Notes under the pieces: model-generated
What the model was told of the DNA's origin: nothing
Databases searched by the model: none
The model's input: only the letters and a program-made list of their open reading frames with translations
Assembly: GCF_028550395.1 (NCBI RefSeq)
Contig: NZ_JAQQKW010000008.1
Coordinates: 62,001 to 126,000 of the forward strand
Source: Asticcacaulis currens
GTDB lineage: Bacteria; Pseudomonadota; Alphaproteobacteria; Caulobacterales; Caulobacteraceae
Direction: 5' to 3'
Length of the DNA stretch: 64,000 nt
Shown: piece by piece, positions 26,709-36,656 of the stretch
Layout of the letters: each line of letters starts with the position of its first letter
Numbering within the stretch: position 1 is the first letter of the stretch
Program-made: the position numbers and the translations under genes

Positions 26709-26819
26709 AACCACAGATTACACAGATTTCACAGATTGGCGCTCCGCGCCGTGGAGCCTCTGGAAGCGGTCGCAGCCATTTGAAACGCATAATCTGCGAA
26801 ATCTGTGTAATCTGTGGTT
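26709..26819. repeat. CACAGAT-type palindromic element, copy B
   Basis: The left end 26709-26737 and right end 26791-26819 are inverted repeats matching in 28 of 29 bases, each made of three 9-bp NNCACAGAT units. Just inside the left end is the small hairpin GGCGC-tcc-GCGCC (26738-26750), also seen in copy C. The element is 111 bp long and has no coding capacity. Partial copies of the cassette-type ends flank it. Confidence 0.85.
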
Positions 26820-26863
26820 TCCCTAAAGGGGCCGCCCCACATCCCGTCTATCTGTGGAGAAAC

Positions 26864-26899
26864 AAAAACCCCTCCGGAACGGTCTCCGGAGGGGTTTTT
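26864..26899. terminator. Bidirectional rho-independent terminator downstream of bamE
   Basis: AAAAACCCCTCCGGA (26864-26878) and TCCGGAGGGGTTTTT (26885-26899) form a perfect 15-bp stem with a 6-base loop, with A and T runs on both sides. It lies just after the bamE stop on the minus strand and would also stop reading from hppA. Confidence 0.92.
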
Positions 26900-26920
26900 C
26901 AGGTTCATACCAGGAGAAGA

Positions 26921-27412
26921 CTATTCGCGGCGGCGCTGGCCGCCCGGATTGGTGTCTTCTTCGTTGGTGAGGGTCTGGCGACCGACATTGCCGAGGATCT
27001 GCTCCAGCGCCGTCAGTTCGCGGCCGCGTGTTGGCGTCTTGTTGGGGTTCAGCGCGATCTGGCGGCTGTCGGCCAGCGACAGGGTCTTCACGGTCTTGAC
27101 CGCCTGCGTCTCCTTGTCGAATTCGACAATGGTGACGCTGCGCGAGGTCAGGGTCGCGGGCTTATAGGTCATTTTCGAAGTCGTCTGCGTGATATAGTAC
27201 CACACGCCGGGGTCGAAGGTCGCGACCTGAGACGGGGAGCCGAACTTGGTACGCACGCTGGTCTGCGTATCCTCACCGACCTTGATGTCGGTGGCGGGAT
27301 TGGCTTCGATGGCGAGATAGCCCTGACGCGAAACGCTGGGGGCGCAGGCGCCAAGCGTGGAAGCGGCGGCGGCAACGGCGGCGAGGGCCAGAAGGGTGGA
27401 CGGCTTGATCAT
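26921..27412 (-). CDS. bamE: Outer-membrane protein assembly lipoprotein BamE (SmpA/OmlA family)
   Basis: A 163-residue lipoprotein. The signal ends in the lipobox LGAC with the lipidated Cys at residue 23. The mature part carries the SmpA/OmlA pattern: VGEDTQTSVRTKFGSPSQVA...DPGVWYYI..TTSK, a small alpha/beta fold that binds BamD in the BAM complex at the outer membrane. An Asn/Arg-rich, possibly disordered C-terminus (DTNPGGQRRRE) is longer than in E. coli BamE. ATG 27412 is preferred; upstream frame lacks a signal. Divergent from the Cbp3 gene. Confidence 0.9.
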   Translation of the reverse strand: MIKPSTLLALAAVAAAASTLGACAPSVSRQGYLAIEANPATDIKVGEDTQTSVRTKFGSPSQVATFDPGVWYYITQTTSKMTYKPATLTSRSVTIVEFDKETQAVKTVKTLSLADSRQIALNPNKTPTRGRELTALEQILGNVGRQTLTNEEDTNPGGQRRRE

Positions 27413-27527
27413 CAGGTTCCGTTCGGGTTTGACCTTGGGTGCCAGACTGTTTAGTGCAATCTTGGGGCCGAATGAAGGCCATAAATATTCCGGCTTGGCA
27501 AGAACGCAAACGGAGACTGGGACGTAA

Positions 27528-28127
27528 ATGCTCGACAAATTCCTCAGCTCGCTCGGCGAAAGTCTGGGTCTGAAAAAGCCCAGCCCGACGCGCGTAGCCG
27601 GCGAAGCCCTCTATGCGGCGGCTGTGGCGCAGTCGCGTCAGGTCGTTTTCTATACCGATTATGGCGTGAAGGATGAAATCGGCGCGCGTTTCGAGCTTCT
27701 GGTGCTGCATGTCGTCCTGCTGATCAACCGCCTGAAATCGGACGACGAACACTATCGCGAAACCTCTCAGGCCCTGTTCGATTCGCTGTTGCTGGCGCTG
27801 GACGACACGCTGCGCGAACAGGGGGTGGGCGACCTGACCGTGCCGAAAAAGATGAAGAAGCTCAGCCAGCAGGTCTATACGCGGCTGGTGCGCTGGAACG
27901 AAATCTGGGAGGAGGCGGGGGCAGAGGGCGCGACCGCCGCGCAGGCCGATTACCTGCTGCGCACCGTCTATGCCACGGATGAGGCCCAAGACCCGCAGGC
28001 CCCTCTGTGGGCGACGGGCCTGAGCGCCTATATGGATGAGGTCCGCACGCAGGTGCGTGCAGACAGATTGCTGGCCGGTGAGGTAAACTGGCCGGAAGTA
28101 ATGCGTTTAAATACCAAGGAGAACTGA
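27528..28127 (+). CDS. Ubiquinol-cytochrome c chaperone (Cbp3 family)
   Basis: A 199-residue soluble protein of the UQCC/Cbp3 family, which in mitochondria helps assemble cytochrome b of complex III. Family features are YTDYGVKDEIGARFELLVLHVVLLINRL near 42-69 and the helical tail. It is a hallmark of alphaproteobacteria and mitochondria. The neighbour DUF177 gene starts 3 bases after its stop, a pairing common in this class. Start ATG 27528 lies 116 bases from the divergent bamE start. Confidence 0.9.
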   Translation: MLDKFLSSLGESLGLKKPSPTRVAGEALYAAAVAQSRQVVFYTDYGVKDEIGARFELLVLHVVLLINRLKSDDEHYRETSQALFDSLLLALDDTLREQGVGDLTVPKKMKKLSQQVYTRLVRWNEIWEEAGAEGATAAQADYLLRTVYATDEAQDPQAPLWATGLSAYMDEVRTQVRADRLLAGEVNWPEVMRLNTKEN

Positions 28128-28130
28128 GCC

Positions 28131-28667
28131 ATGACCGAAGCCGATGCCCCGCTGTGGACGCACACTGTGCGCTTTGACGAGGCCTTTCGCGGGCTCGATC
28201 TGACCCTGACGGCCGATGAGGCACGCCGCACGCTGATCGCCGAAAACTTCGGCATGATCGAACTGCACGACCTGACGGCAAAGATCACGACCAGAGGCCG
28301 CAAGTCGCCAGGCAGCGACGAGGTAATCGTTGATGTCGATCTGAGCGGTGAGGTGACGCAGGAATGCGGCGTGACGCTCGATCCCTTCCGTCACCCGATC
28401 GCGGCGCGCATCGACGTCGTGGTGGTGGCGCAGGCCCGCAAAAACAAGACCGACGACGAAGAGACGGAGCTGAGCGTCGAAGACCTCGACGTGCCCGACG
28501 TGGCCGTCAATGGTCAGGTTGATGTCGGTCAGTACATCATCGAAGCGCTGGGTGAAGCCTATGATCCTTTTGCGCGCAAGCCCGGTGCCGTGCTCGAGGA
28601 ACCGGATCAGCCCGAGGAGCCGTCGCCCTTTGCCGTTCTGTCGCGCCTGAAGGGCGATGACGCCTGA
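28131..28667 (+). CDS. DUF177 (YceD) domain protein, 23S rRNA/L32-associated family
   Basis: A 178-residue protein with the DUF177 pattern: an acidic C-terminal half with DVAVNGQVDVGQYIIEALGEAYDPFARKPG, and the middle DLSGEVTQECGVTLDPF, where the Cys is typical. YceD-type proteins in bacteria are linked to 23S rRNA accumulation and often sit next to rpmF. Here rpmF is 5 kb away and plsX follows instead. It is acidic throughout and lacks any signal. Confidence 0.9.
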   Translation: MTEADAPLWTHTVRFDEAFRGLDLTLTADEARRTLIAENFGMIELHDLTAKITTRGRKSPGSDEVIVDVDLSGEVTQECGVTLDPFRHPIAARIDVVVVAQARKNKTDDEETELSVEDLDVPDVAVNGQVDVGQYIIEALGEAYDPFARKPGAVLEEPDQPEEPSPFAVLSRLKGDDA

Positions 28668-28816
28668 ACGGGCGAACTGAAAAAGCATCTTGATAAGTTC
28701 GGCGGGGGCGTTATCGTCCGCCGCCTCGGGGACTCGCTTTATTTCCACCTTCCGGCCGTGCGCCAGAGGGTCTATAAGGGCGACCCTGGCATCTCTGTGA
28801 GGTCTTAGAGCGTCCC

Positions 28817-29962
28817 TTGTCTTCCCCTGATCCTATTTCGCCGTCCGAAACGCCAGTGGGAGGCATAGGCGTCGCCCCTGAGGGCACGGTTGTCATCGCA
28901 ATCGATGCCATGGGCGGCGATCATGGCCCCCGCGTGACTGTGCCGGGTACGGCAGAAGCGTTGAAGCGCGACGGTTCGGGCCGGTTGCGCTTTCTGCTCC
29001 ACGGCGACGAGGCGCTGATTGCGCCCGAACTGGCCAAATGCCCGGAACTGAAGGCCGTCGCCACCATCGTCCACACCGATCAGTCGGTGGCGATGGACGA
29101 AAAGCCGACTCAGGCCCTGCGGCGCAAGAGCACCAGCCTGTTTATGGCCATTTCCTCGGTCAAGAGCGGTGCAGCCCACGCGGTCGTTTCGGCCGGCAAT
29201 ACCGGCGCGCTGATGGCGCTGTCGAAAATGATCCTGAAGATGATCACTGAGGACCTTGAGCGTCCGCCGATCGCCTGTTCATGGCCGAACGCCAAGGGCG
29301 GCATGGGCACCGTGCTCGATGTCGGGGCCAATGTGACCTCCGACGCCAATCAGCTGATCGAATTCGCCGTCATGGGCACGGCCTTCCATCGCGCCGTGCG
29401 CGGCAAGGAGAAACCCACGGTCGGCCTCCTCAATGTCGGCTCCGAAGACGTCAAAGGCCATGAAGAGGTGCGTGAGGCGCACCGTCTCCTGCGCGAAGGC
29501 GTGGACGGCATCACTTACTACGGGTTCGTCGAAGGCGACGATATTGGCAAGGGCACGGTGGACGTCGTCGTCACCGATGGCTTTACGGGCAATATCGCGC
29601 TGAAAACCGCCGAAGGCACCGCCAAGTTCGTCAAAAACCTGTTCAAGGACGCGCTGACCTCCTCGCTGCTGTCCAAACTGGGGGCGCTCCTCGCCGCGCC
29701 GGCGCTCAGGGCCATGGCCAGGACGGTCGATCCCGGTGCGGCCAATGGCGGCCCGCTTCTGGGGCTCAACGGTATTGTGGTCAAAAGCCACGGCGGGGCC
29801 GAGGCCTGGGCCTATTCCAATGCCGTAAGCGTCGCCATTTCCCTGGCCGCCAGCACCTATGCGACGGACATCCGCAAGGCACTGGCCCACGTTCGCAAGG
29901 CGCATGTCGCATCGCCCGAAACGCCGCAACCCCCGCAAATGGCGGATGAAAAGGTATCCTGA
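28817..29962 (+). CDS. plsX: Phosphate acyltransferase PlsX
   Basis: A 381-residue soluble enzyme that converts acyl-ACP and phosphate to acyl phosphate for phospholipid synthesis. Core motif VVIAIDAMGGDHGP near 27, and NTGALMALSKMI near 135, DVGANVTSDANQL near 175 and DGFTGNIALK near 255 are present. The TTG at 28817 is used; an in-frame GTG at 28856 would shorten it by 13 residues and is also possible because the N-terminus before VVIAIDAMGG is poorly conserved. fabH follows after 2 bases. Confidence 0.95.
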   Translation: MSSPDPISPSETPVGGIGVAPEGTVVIAIDAMGGDHGPRVTVPGTAEALKRDGSGRLRFLLHGDEALIAPELAKCPELKAVATIVHTDQSVAMDEKPTQALRRKSTSLFMAISSVKSGAAHAVVSAGNTGALMALSKMILKMITEDLERPPIACSWPNAKGGMGTVLDVGANVTSDANQLIEFAVMGTAFHRAVRGKEKPTVGLLNVGSEDVKGHEEVREAHRLLREGVDGITYYGFVEGDDIGKGTVDVVVTDGFTGNIALKTAEGTAKFVKNLFKDALTSSLLSKLGALLAAPALRAMARTVDPGAANGGPLLGLNGIVVKSHGGAEAWAYSNAVSVAISLAASTYATDIRKALAHVRKAHVASPETPQPPQMADEKVS

Positions 29963-29964
29963 GC

Positions 29965-30945
29965 ATGAGCGTAACACGTACGGCGGTAACCGGCGTCGGC
30001 GGTTATCTGCCTGAGACGATCCTCTCCAACGCGGATTTCACGCGCATGGTGGATACCACGGATGAATGGATCGTGGCGCGCACCGGTATTCGCAAACGTC
30101 ACAAGGCGGCCGGTACCCAACTGACCAGCGATCTGGCCGTCGAGGCGGCGAAGATCGCGCTTGAAGCCGCCGGGCGCACGATTGAGGATATCGACCTCAT
30201 CATCGTCGCCACCACCACGCCGGACATGACCTTTCCGTCCACCGCCTCCATAGTTCAGGCCAAGCTGGGCGTGCCGGGCGGGGCGGCCTTCGACGTGCAG
30301 GCGGTCTGTTCGGGCTTTGTCTATGCCCTGAGCGTGGCCGACGGGTTTGTCGCCCGTGGCCTGTCGAAGTGCGCGCTGGTCATCGGGGCTGAGGTGATGA
30401 GCCGCATCCTTGACTATACGGACCGTTCGACCTGCATCCTGTTTGGTGACGGGGCCGGGGCCGTGGTGCTGGAACCCGCGGAAGGGCAGGGTACGGCACA
30501 GGATACGGGTATCCTCAGCTTTGACCTGCAATGCGACGGCTCCAAGACGGACCTGCTTTATGTCGATGGCGGGGTCTTCGATTCGGGCCAGCACGTCGGC
30601 AAGATCCGCATGCAGGGCAATCAGGTGTTCAAACACGCTGTACAGAAGATCTCCGAAGCCGCCGAATCGGCCATCCACAAGGCCGGGCTGGACCATCAGG
30701 CCGTGGACTGGTTCATCCCGCATCAGGCCAATCAGCGCATCCTCGACGGCGTGGCCGACCGACTGGGCCTGGATCGCGGGAAGGTCATCTCGACCGTGGC
30801 CGAACACGCCAATACCTCGGCAGCTTCTATTCCGCTGGCCTGGTATGCCGGGATACAGGACGGACGGGTCAAAAAGGGCGATCTGGTGCTGATTGAGGCG
30901 CTGGGCGGCGGCCTGACCTGGGCGGCGGCGGCGATCCGCCTGTAA
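29965..30945 (+). CDS. fabH: Beta-ketoacyl-ACP synthase III
   Basis: A 326-residue thiolase-fold enzyme starting fatty acid synthesis from acetyl-CoA and malonyl-ACP. The catalytic triad is visible: Cys in QAVCSGFVYA near 113, His in WFIPHQANQRI near 252, Asn in EHANTSAASIPLA near 282. The GDGAGAVVLEP loop near 160 is typical. Cotranscribed with plsX; ihfA follows with its own ribosome site. Length and order are normal for alphaproteobacteria. Confidence 0.97.
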   Translation: MSVTRTAVTGVGGYLPETILSNADFTRMVDTTDEWIVARTGIRKRHKAAGTQLTSDLAVEAAKIALEAAGRTIEDIDLIIVATTTPDMTFPSTASIVQAKLGVPGGAAFDVQAVCSGFVYALSVADGFVARGLSKCALVIGAEVMSRILDYTDRSTCILFGDGAGAVVLEPAEGQGTAQDTGILSFDLQCDGSKTDLLYVDGGVFDSGQHVGKIRMQGNQVFKHAVQKISEAAESAIHKAGLDHQAVDWFIPHQANQRILDGVADRLGLDRGKVISTVAEHANTSAASIPLAWYAGIQDGRVKKGDLVLIEALGGGLTWAAAAIRL

Positions 30946-31067
30946 GGCCTGCCGGATATTGAGATGAAAATCTCATTTATTTGATGACAAGCCGCGTCCA
31001 ACCCTTTGACGTGAACGGGAAAATGCGTATGGTTCCCTCTGATGGATCATTCCGGAGGGGATTTGAT

Positions 31068-31370
31068 ATGAAAGCCACGACCCTGACCCGCGCCGAACTG
31101 TTCGAAGCGGTGCACAATGAGCTGGGCCTGCCGCGTCAGGAATGCGCTGCTCTCGTCGAGCGCACCCTCGATCTGGTCATTGATTCGCTGGAAAAGGGCG
31201 AGACGGTCAAGCTGTCGGGCTTCGGCGTGTTTCAGGTCCGCGAAAAAAATGCGCGCGTGGGCCGTAACCCCAAGACCGGCAAGCCGGCGGCGATTGATCC
31301 GCGCAAGGTCATCTCTTTCCGCGCCTCGCAGATCATGAAGGCACGCGTCGATGCCGGCGTCGGCGAATAA
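31068..31370 (+). CDS. ihfA: Integration host factor alpha subunit
   Basis: A 100-residue DNA-bending protein of the HU/IHF family. KATTLTRAELFEAVHNELGLPRQEC starts the helical part, and VKLSGFGVFQVREKNARVGRNPKTG carries the beta-arm with the intercalating Pro region. It pairs with IhfB to bend DNA in transcription and recombination. ATG 31068 follows a strong GGAGGGG ribosome site (31054-31060); the frame upstream is an unlikely extension. It lies between fabH and a MerR regulator, standard in alphaproteobacteria. Confidence 0.94.
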   Translation: MKATTLTRAELFEAVHNELGLPRQECAALVERTLDLVIDSLEKGETVKLSGFGVFQVREKNARVGRNPKTGKPAAIDPRKVISFRASQIMKARVDAGVGE

Positions 31371-31395
31371 GTCGTAAAATAAAAGGCCAGTACAC

Positions 31396-31920
31396 GTGTC
31401 CAAGGGGCCTCTCGCCTTTCGTACCATTTCCGAAACCGCCGACGCGGTGGGCGTGCCCCAGCATGTGCTGCGGTTCTGGGAAACCAAGTTCACCTTTATC
31501 CGTCCCACCAAGCGCGCCGGGGGGCGTCGCTTCTACCGTCCGCAGGATATCGACCTGCTGATGGGGGTTAAGGTGCTGCTGCACGATCGCGGCTACACGA
31601 TTCGCGGTGTGCAGAAGCTCTACAAGGACGAGGGGCAAAAGGCGCTGTTGTCGGCCGGGCAGGGCGGCAGCACGGCCTTTATACCGGCGGCGGATATTTA
31701 CGCCGAGCCTGAGGATGCGCCGATGGAGGTCGTATCCGCGCCGCCCCTGCCGCGTAAGGCCATGGCGGACAGTGCCGAACCGGCCTTCGATTTTGAGGAA
31801 ATGTCGGCCCTGCCGGTCGTTCGCGGCCTCAGCGAAGAGACGCGCACGCGGCTTCTGGCCATCGCGCAAAGTCTCGAAAACGCGCAGAAAACCATGCTGC
31901 GCAGCCTCAAGGGGCTCTGA
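31396..31920 (+). CDS. MerR-family transcriptional regulator
   Basis: A 174-residue protein with an N-terminal MerR winged-helix: RTISETADAVGVPQHVLRFWE followed by RAGGRRFYRPQDIDLL and IRGVQKLY. The Cys or effector ligands of metal-sensing MerR proteins are absent. The downstream part is Pro/Ala-rich and then a coiled-coil-like dimer helix. Regulators of this type next to ihfA are found across alphaproteobacteria with an unknown signal. GTG start. Two tRNA-Pro genes follow. Confidence 0.9.
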   Translation: MSKGPLAFRTISETADAVGVPQHVLRFWETKFTFIRPTKRAGGRRFYRPQDIDLLMGVKVLLHDRGYTIRGVQKLYKDEGQKALLSAGQGGSTAFIPAADIYAEPEDAPMEVVSAPPLPRKAMADSAEPAFDFEEMSALPVVRGLSEETRTRLLAIAQSLENAQKTMLRSLKGL

Positions 31921-32028
31921 TCTGCTGCATGTGAGCGGTGGAAAACGTGTGTGGCCTATTGCAGGCCGCTTTATTCCTCTCTATAAGCCGCGTTCTCCTT
32001 ACCAGGGGAGGCCTCTGCGAAGAGGTGT

Positions 32029-32105
<77 letters not shown>

Positions 32106-32108
32106 TTT

Positions 32109-32150
32109 AAAACAAAAAGACGGTCCCCTTGGGGGCCGTCTTTTTGTTTT
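32109..32150. terminator. Terminator after tRNA-Pro(GGG)
   Basis: AAAACAAAAAGACGG faces CCGTCTTTTTGTTTT around cccc/gggg with one G-T pair, a stem of about 20 bp with T-rich end. Nearly perfect and able to act in both directions. Confidence 0.9.
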
Positions 32151-32160
32151 AATGTCGCAG

Positions 32161-32258
32161 GATATGTATTTGAACCGTAGAAGGTTCGACGGCAAGTGAT
32201 GATCAAGAGGCGAAGCCCTCTTGATCACACGCAGACGCGGCGGAGCGTAGCGGAGCCA
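32161..32258. repeat. 98-bp direct repeat, copy 1 (after tRNA-Pro GGG)
   Basis: It matches 32607-32704 in 91 of 98 positions. It contains two hairpins: GAACC...GGTTC and GATCAAGAGG-cgaagc-CCTCTTGATC. Each copy lies about 10 bases after the terminator of a tRNA-Pro gene. Confidence 0.85.
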
Positions 32259-32473
32259 ATTCTGTCGCGGTTCACAGCATCACTTGGTATTTTAACTTTC
32301 CGATTTCTCGCCACTCTCCGCCGCTCTCCTCCGGTTTCTCCCCAACATACTGCATTTTTTTGACGGCAAAGGCTTGCGTGAGTTCCGGCGTTTCCGTATA
32401 GAGCGGCCTCCAGACGCAGGCGACCGGTTTCGGGCGTGTGCGTATCCCTTATTCAAAGGGATGCCTTCTTTGT

Positions 32474-32551
<78 letters not shown>

Positions 32552-32599
32552 CAAAAACAAAACAGACGGTCCCTTATGGGACCGTCTGTTTTGTTTTTG
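32552..32599. terminator. Terminator after tRNA-Pro(CGG)
   Basis: A perfect 22-bp stem (CAAAAACAAAACAGACGGTC plus CC at 32552-32573 and its complement at 32578-32599) with a 4-base loop ttat. A and T runs on both sides make it bidirectional. Confidence 0.93.
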
Positions 32600-32606
32600 G
32601 GCCAAA

Positions 32607-32704
32607 GATATGCATTCGAACCGTGAGAGGTTCGACGGCAAGTGATGATCAAGAGGCGCAGCCCTCTTGATCACACGCAGACGCGGCGTAGCGTAGCGGA
32701 GCCA
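32607..32704. repeat. 98-bp direct repeat, copy 2 (after tRNA-Pro CGG)
   Basis: Second copy of the unit at 32161, seven differences in 98 bases. Most differences keep the hairpins intact (for example the loop of GATCAAGAGG...CCTCTTGATC), suggesting that structure matters or that the copies are recent. Confidence 0.85.
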
Positions 32705-32809
32705 CATCGACCCGAAAGGGCGATGGACGCCGAAGGCGCCCGAAGGGTAAGCCGCGTTAAAACGCGGCGCATCAATCCTGTCTCCTCCTACGCATTCCAC
32801 TGAACGCTT

Positions 32810-33352
32810 TTACCATCGCTCACGGCGATGATGATAATATTCCCGTTCGCGACGCTCATAGCGATCATAGCGGTCGTACCGGTCATAGCGATCGCGGTAA
32901 TAATAGCTGCGCGGGGCCGGATAATAGCGCGGTCCGTAATAGCGCTCCCGATAGACATAATAGCCATCATAGCGCGGCCGCGATTCGTAATAGACGACGC
33001 CATAGCCCGGCGGCGGGGGCGGGGGATCATAGTAGCCGCTGTCTTCATAGGAATAGTAGCGACTGTCGTAGCAATCGACCGAAGCATTGCCGAGCGCGCC
33101 GCCAACTACCGCGCCGACGGCAGCCCCGGCGACCGTATTGCCGCCGCGGTCATAGCGATGCGAGGACCCGTTGCCGATGGCGGCCCCGGCCAGAGCGCCG
33201 AGAACCGCCCCCGTGGCTGTGGAGTTGGATTTGCGCTGATAACAATAGCCGTCATAGCCTTGCGCTGCGGCAAACGAAGGGGCGGCCAGAACGAAAAGGC
33301 CGGTCCCGATCAGGGCCAGCGGCAGATGCCGTTGGAAAAAGGAGGGTTTCAT
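32810..33352 (-). CDS. Exported glycine-zipper protein with Tyr/Arg-rich repeat tail
   Basis: A 180-residue exported protein. A signal peptide ends near residue 31 (FVLAAPSFAAAQ). A glycine-zipper segment GAVLGALAGAAIGNG...AGAAVGAVVGGALGN (about 45-82) should insert into a membrane, as in the 17-kDa antigen/Rickettsia-type 2TM family. After a poly-Pro stretch the C-terminus is rich in Tyr and Arg, ending in RYDRYDRYDRYERRE, a tandem repeat also visible in the DNA. Function unknown; likely an envelope protein. Confidence 0.82.
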   Translation of the reverse strand: MKPSFFQRHLPLALIGTGLFVLAAPSFAAAQGYDGYCYQRKSNSTATGAVLGALAGAAIGNGSSHRYDRGGNTVAGAAVGAVVGGALGNASVDCYDSRYYSYEDSGYYDPPPPPPGYGVVYYESRPRYDGYYVYRERYYGPRYYPAPRSYYYRDRYDRYDRYDRYERREREYYHHRRERW

Positions 33353-33426
33353 AATGCCACCTGGGGATATATGTGCGTGGGATGACCCTATTGAGCGCCC
33401 GCCAAACTGAACGGCATCTGAATGGA

Positions 33427-33446
33427 TTGCGGCGGAAATGCGCCGC
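33427..33446. other. Hairpin upstream of rpmF
   Basis: TGCGGCG-gaaatg-CGCCGCA forms a perfect 7-bp stem in the 284-base gap between the divergent glycine-zipper gene and rpmF. The gap is otherwise without recognisable signals. Confidence 0.4.
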
Positions 33447-33636
33447 ATTTATAAGCGTCATTAGGTCAGGTCGCGGACGATACAAGATTTATTGCATCAG
33501 ACCCCTTGATCCTTTTGCGCTCTTGAGGCATAAGGCGCGCCTTCCGACCGGAAGAACAACCGGTCAGCACATCATTCTACGCTTGAAAGGCTTGGGTAAA
33601 AGCTTATCGAGCCTCACTTGAAAAAGAGAGTCGGAC

Positions 33637-33819
33637 ATGGCCGTACCTAAGCGGAAAGTATCCCCCTCGCGGCGCAACATGCGTCGCTCGCACCACGCGC
33701 TCGGCGCCAACTCGTTTGTGGAAGACAAGGACACCGGCGAACTGCGCCGTCCGCACCACATCGACCTGAAGACCGGCATCTACAAGGGCCGTCAGGTGAT
33801 CACGCCGAAAAAGGACTAA
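33637..33819 (+). CDS. rpmF: 50S ribosomal protein bL32
   Basis: A 60-residue ribosomal protein: [20 protein letters not shown] is the family start and the tail [17 protein letters not shown] follows. The zinc-ribbon cysteines of some bL32 proteins are absent, the Cys-free version. It is usually next to DUF177 and plsX; here it is isolated, 5 kb away. A terminator follows at 33847-33875. Confidence 0.96.
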   Translation: MAVPKRKVSPSRRNMRRSHHALGANSFVEDKDTGELRRPHHIDLKTGIYKGRQVITPKKD

Positions 33820-33846
33820 CCGCCTTTATCGACCGAAGATATAAAG

Positions 33847-33875
33847 ACGCGGCGCCCTCCGGTGCCGCGTTTTTG
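33847..33875 (+). terminator. Terminator of rpmF
   Basis: ACGCGGCGCC faces GGTGCCGCGT (10-bp stem with one G-T pair, loop ctcc) followed by TTTTT. It lies 28 bases after the rpmF stop. Confidence 0.85.
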
Positions 33876-33891
33876 ATTCCGAAAGTCTCTC

Positions 33892-35884
<1,993 letters not shown>

Positions 35885-35937
35885 AACCGGAACCGGCCTC
35901 TCACCGGCTGGGACGTTTTTTACAAAACTGCCAAAAA

Positions 35938-35971
35938 GAGCGGCGCAGGAAACCTGCGCCGCTCGCGTTTT
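35938..35971 (+). terminator. Terminator of eno
   Basis: GAGCGGCGCAGG (35938-35949) and CCTGCGCCGCTC (35953-35964) form a perfect 12-bp stem with an aaa loop, followed by GCGTTTTA. Confidence 0.88.
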
Positions 35972-36078
35972 ATGATAAATTCTTTCAGTTGAAGTGACAT
36001 GTTCGGTAACAGTTTGTTAAACCGACGCAGCCAAAAATCCCCTCTGTAAATGTGGTCCGTCCAGAAGGGGCGAAAGTC

Positions 36079-36393
36079 GTGATTCAGAAACTGAGGCCTT
36101 ATTTGCCTACCGCGATCATCGCTATATTTCTGACCTACTGCGGCGTACAGTATTTGACTGGCGACAAAGGGTTCTTTTCGCAGGAAACCCGTCAGGTCGA
36201 GCTGGCCGAAAAGCAAAAGCTGCTGGCTGATCTTGCCGCTGAGCGGCAGGACCTTGAGGCCCGCGCCCGTTATTTGAGAACCGATAATCTTTCCAAAGAA
36301 TTGTTGGAAGAACGTGCCCGCGTTCTCCTGGGGCTCAATGCCCCTAACGAATACGTGATCCGCGATCACATCGCCCCCGCGCGCAATTCCTGA
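36079..36393 (+). CDS. ftsB: Septum formation initiator, FtsB/DivIC family
   Basis: A 104-residue bitopic membrane protein: one helix (AIIAIFLTYCGVQYLTG, about 12-28) followed by a coiled coil (ETRQVELAEKQKLLADLAAERQDLEARARYL). FtsB with FtsL and FtsQ activates septal wall synthesis. The GTG at 36079 (VIQKLRPYLPT) follows GAAGGGG at 36064-36070; a GTG at 36052 would add nine residues. Its place between eno and pdhA matches enterobacterial and alphaproteobacterial eno-ftsB. Confidence 0.88.
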   Translation: MIQKLRPYLPTAIIAIFLTYCGVQYLTGDKGFFSQETRQVELAEKQKLLADLAAERQDLEARARYLRTDNLSKELLEERARVLLGLNAPNEYVIRDHIAPARNS

Positions 36394-36407
36394 GTCCGGA
36401 AGGGGAC

Positions 36408-36450
36408 TTTACGTCAGCCTGGGCTTTGCCTAAGAGAAGTCCTGACGTGA
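36408..36450. repeat. Inverted repeat related to the 4032-4152 element ends
   Basis: ACGTCAG near 36413 and CTGACGT near 36443 form a 7-bp inverted repeat, and CGTCAGCCTG / CCTGACGTGAA echo the ends of the 121-bp element at 4032-4152. It may be a short derivative. The rest of the 36394-36656 gap shows nothing clear except the pdhA ribosome site. Confidence 0.4.
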
Positions 36451-36656
36451 ATTCAGGCGGTTTTTGACGAACCCTGAGATTCCGGTCGCTCTGCCGCCGG
36501 ATATTTCCCACGGGATCACCAGAACTGACTGCATCCCTTCTATGGGCGACCGGCCCTCTTGTGCCGGTGCGCGCTCGAACGTCTTTTTGACCGGCTGTGA
36601 GCCTAAGCGCCTGCGGGCGTTACGCAAACGGCACGATTAACCCCAGGGAGGTTTCC

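Larger units (their letters stand above)
26610..26920. other. Gene-less region after hppA: palindromic repeats and terminator
   Basis: It holds a weak hppA stem-loop (GCGGCG...CGCCGC, 26619-26640), a CACAGAT-type palindromic element (26709-26819) with weaker outer ends at 26641-26655 and 26850-26861, and a strong bidirectional terminator (26864-26899). No convincing gene is present. Confidence 0.75.

Noticed and set aside
32820-32920. Short repeated DNA that might be a CRISPR array
   Set aside because: The repeats are in-frame codon repeats (Arg-Tyr-Asp) of a protein gene, without spacers of constant length.
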